Shown here: piece after piece, positions 7,403 to 7,761 of the stretch | Layout: every line of letters starts with the position of its first letter | Numbering within the stretch: the stretch's first letter is position 1 | Assembly: GCA_964443005.1 (NCBI GenBank) | Contig: CAYUBI010000087.1 | Span: 1 to 7,761, forward strand | Direction: 5' to 3' | DNA length: 7,761 bases | Source of the DNA: CAYUBI01 sp964443005 | GTDB lineage: Bacteria > Margulisbacteria > Riflemargulisbacteria > GWF2-35-9 > CAYUBI01 | Program-made: the position numbers and the translations under genes | The notes under the pieces: generated by a model | The model's input: only the letters and a program-made list of their open reading frames with translations | The model's database searches: none | Told to the model about the DNA's origin: nothing

Positions 7403-7407
7403 CTCCT
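7403..7407 (-). promoter_or_regulatory. Ribosome binding site of leuB
   Basis: On the - strand AAGGAG is followed by ATTATC and the ATG at 7396. This fixes the start at 7396 rather than at the upstream in-frame TTG at 7447. Confidence 0.8.
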
Positions 7408-7420
7408 TCACAAAACAAAT

Positions 7421-7429
7421 ATGATAACA
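7421..7429 (-). promoter_or_regulatory. Possible extended -10 promoter of the leuB operon
   Basis: The - strand reads TGTTATCAT: a -10 hexamer TATCAT (5 of 6 matches to TATAAT) with the upstream TGn of extended -10 promoters. No good -35 hexamer is found at 16-18 nt. The leader would be about 18 nt and too short for an attenuator or T-box. Confidence 0.4.
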
Positions 7430-7478
7430 TCGTAAATCATACCGCAATATCTGATGAGTTACTAGAAGCCGTCTTGGA

Positions 7479-7620
7479 CAATGTTGCTATTCCAATTCGA
7501 GGGCGCGTTATTCGCATTGAGGGCAAACACACCGGCATTTGTCCCGTTATTCCAATTGCCGCCCGGAAGCAACGCCGAGGGCAGATTATTAGTCCAGCCC
7601 TTCCCTTCTCCCCAACCAAT
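7479..7620 (-). repeat. Probable template repeat (TR) of a diversity-generating retroelement
   Basis: Read on the - strand, 7593 to 7480 translates as a C-type-lectin-like variable-region segment: TNNLPSALLPGGNWNN, GTNAGVFALNANN, APSNWNSNI. Twelve of 38 codons are Asn (AAT/AAC), with ACT, ACA and AGC added, so adenines cluster at the first two codon positions. That is the design of DGR template repeats, where reverse transcription randomises adenines and copies the result into a target gene that normally ends near NIGFR. Here the match breaks right after AACATTG (7485-7479). A coding role is unlikely: an in-frame TAA lies four codons before the only GTG (7710), there is no ribosome site, and the protein ends right after the lectin-like segment. 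Exact borders are unknown; the right border given is a guess. No reverse transcriptase or second copy is in the window. An alternative is a relic of a lectin-fold target gene. Confidence 0.65.
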
Positions 7621-7637
7621 CCCATAGCACGAAACAG

Positions 7638-7686
7638 CCCCGGTGGCCGAGTGCCGCCGTAGGCGGTGTATCGAGGCCATCAGGGG
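7638..7686. repeat. Nested GC-rich inverted repeat beside the template repeat
   Basis: Three pairs of complementary arms are nested around a 3-base loop: CCCC (7638-7641) with GGGG (7683-7686), TGGCC (7644-7648) with GGCCA (7675-7679), and CCGCC (7654-7658) with GGCGG (7662-7666), loop GTA. Short unpaired stretches separate the arms. It could fold as RNA on either strand or as a cruciform. No T-tract follows on either strand, so it is not an ordinary terminator. It lies 5' of the template repeat on the - strand, where it could structure the template RNA. Confidence 0.6.
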
Positions 7687-7694
7687 TGCGCGAT

Positions 7695-7761
7695 TTATTC
7701 CGTTATCCACGCTCCAATATTACGCGTTTTTTTGTTAAACTCTACACCCACTGAAATAAGT
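7695..7761 (-). CDS. Possible C-terminal end of a gene entering from the right edge
   Basis: On the - strand an open frame runs in from the edge for 21 codons (LISVGVEFNKKTRNIGAWITE) and stops at TAA 7697-7695, about 75 nt before the template-like repeat. This is too short to identify, and an open frame of this length occurs often by chance. If the DGR reading is right, a DGR accessory protein or reverse transcriptase could end here, but the sequence does not show it. Confidence 0.25.
   Translation of the reverse strand, partial: LISVGVEFNKKTRNIGAWITE

Noticed and set aside
7397..7447. Longer leuB start at TTG 7447
   Set aside because: The extra 17 residues cover the ribosome site and probable promoter; family proteins start at about MSYKIAVIPGDGTG.
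7437..7710. Overlapping small frames on both strands over the GC-rich patch as genes
   Set aside because: They lack ribosome sites and family matches; only the - strand frame from 7710 shows meaningful residues, and that is better explained as a non-coding DGR template.
1..7761. CRISPR array, tRNA or rRNA
   Set aside because: No regularly spaced direct repeats, cloverleaf or rRNA segments were seen on either strand.

Overview
This 7.8 kb bacterial window is mostly AT-rich (roughly 40% GC) with a tight housekeeping layout. The two ends are odd. Standard genetic code fits every gene. The guaB gene encodes a GuaB3-type IMP dehydrogenase (short, no CBS domains), best known from cyanobacteria and actinobacteria. 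A lone GCGATCGC octamer at 200-207 is the kind of site over-represented in many cyanobacteria. The LeuB and IlvE types are widespread outside Proteobacteria. Together these hint at a cyanobacteria-related or other poorly sampled lineage. This is a weak inference, and the left 360 bp may not share an origin with the rest.

Left end (1-1032, + strand): an SPFH/prohibitin-family gene runs in from the edge, stops matching its family near 362, and joins out of frame to a SigB/SigF/SigG-type sigma factor that lacks its N-terminus. This is a fused pair of broken genes, made either by a real deletion or by an assembly join.

Middle (1064-3815, - strand): a strong promoter (TTGACA, 17 nt, TAAACT) drives guaB and guaA, separated by 2 nt. 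They perform the two consecutive steps IMP to XMP to GMP.

Right-centre (3908-7396, - strand): a four-gene set, leuB - ilvE - M48 lipoprotein protease - unknown 159-residue protein, with gaps of 4, 10 and 31 nt. LeuB and IlvE are late steps of leucine and branched-chain amino acid synthesis. LeuB carries an isocitrate-dehydrogenase-like Ala-Pro-Lys-Tyr cofactor loop.

Right end (7479-7761): a GC-rich patch (about 60%) without a convincing gene. On the - strand, 7479-7593 reads as an Asn-saturated C-type-lectin-like segment built of AAT/AAC codons (GGNWNN, NANNAPSNWNSNI). It has a stop just upstream and no start signal. This is the signature of the template repeat of a diversity-generating retroelement (DGR), whose reverse transcriptase and target gene would lie beyond the window. 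A nested GC-rich hairpin (7638-7686) sits beside it. This is the most interesting part of the window.
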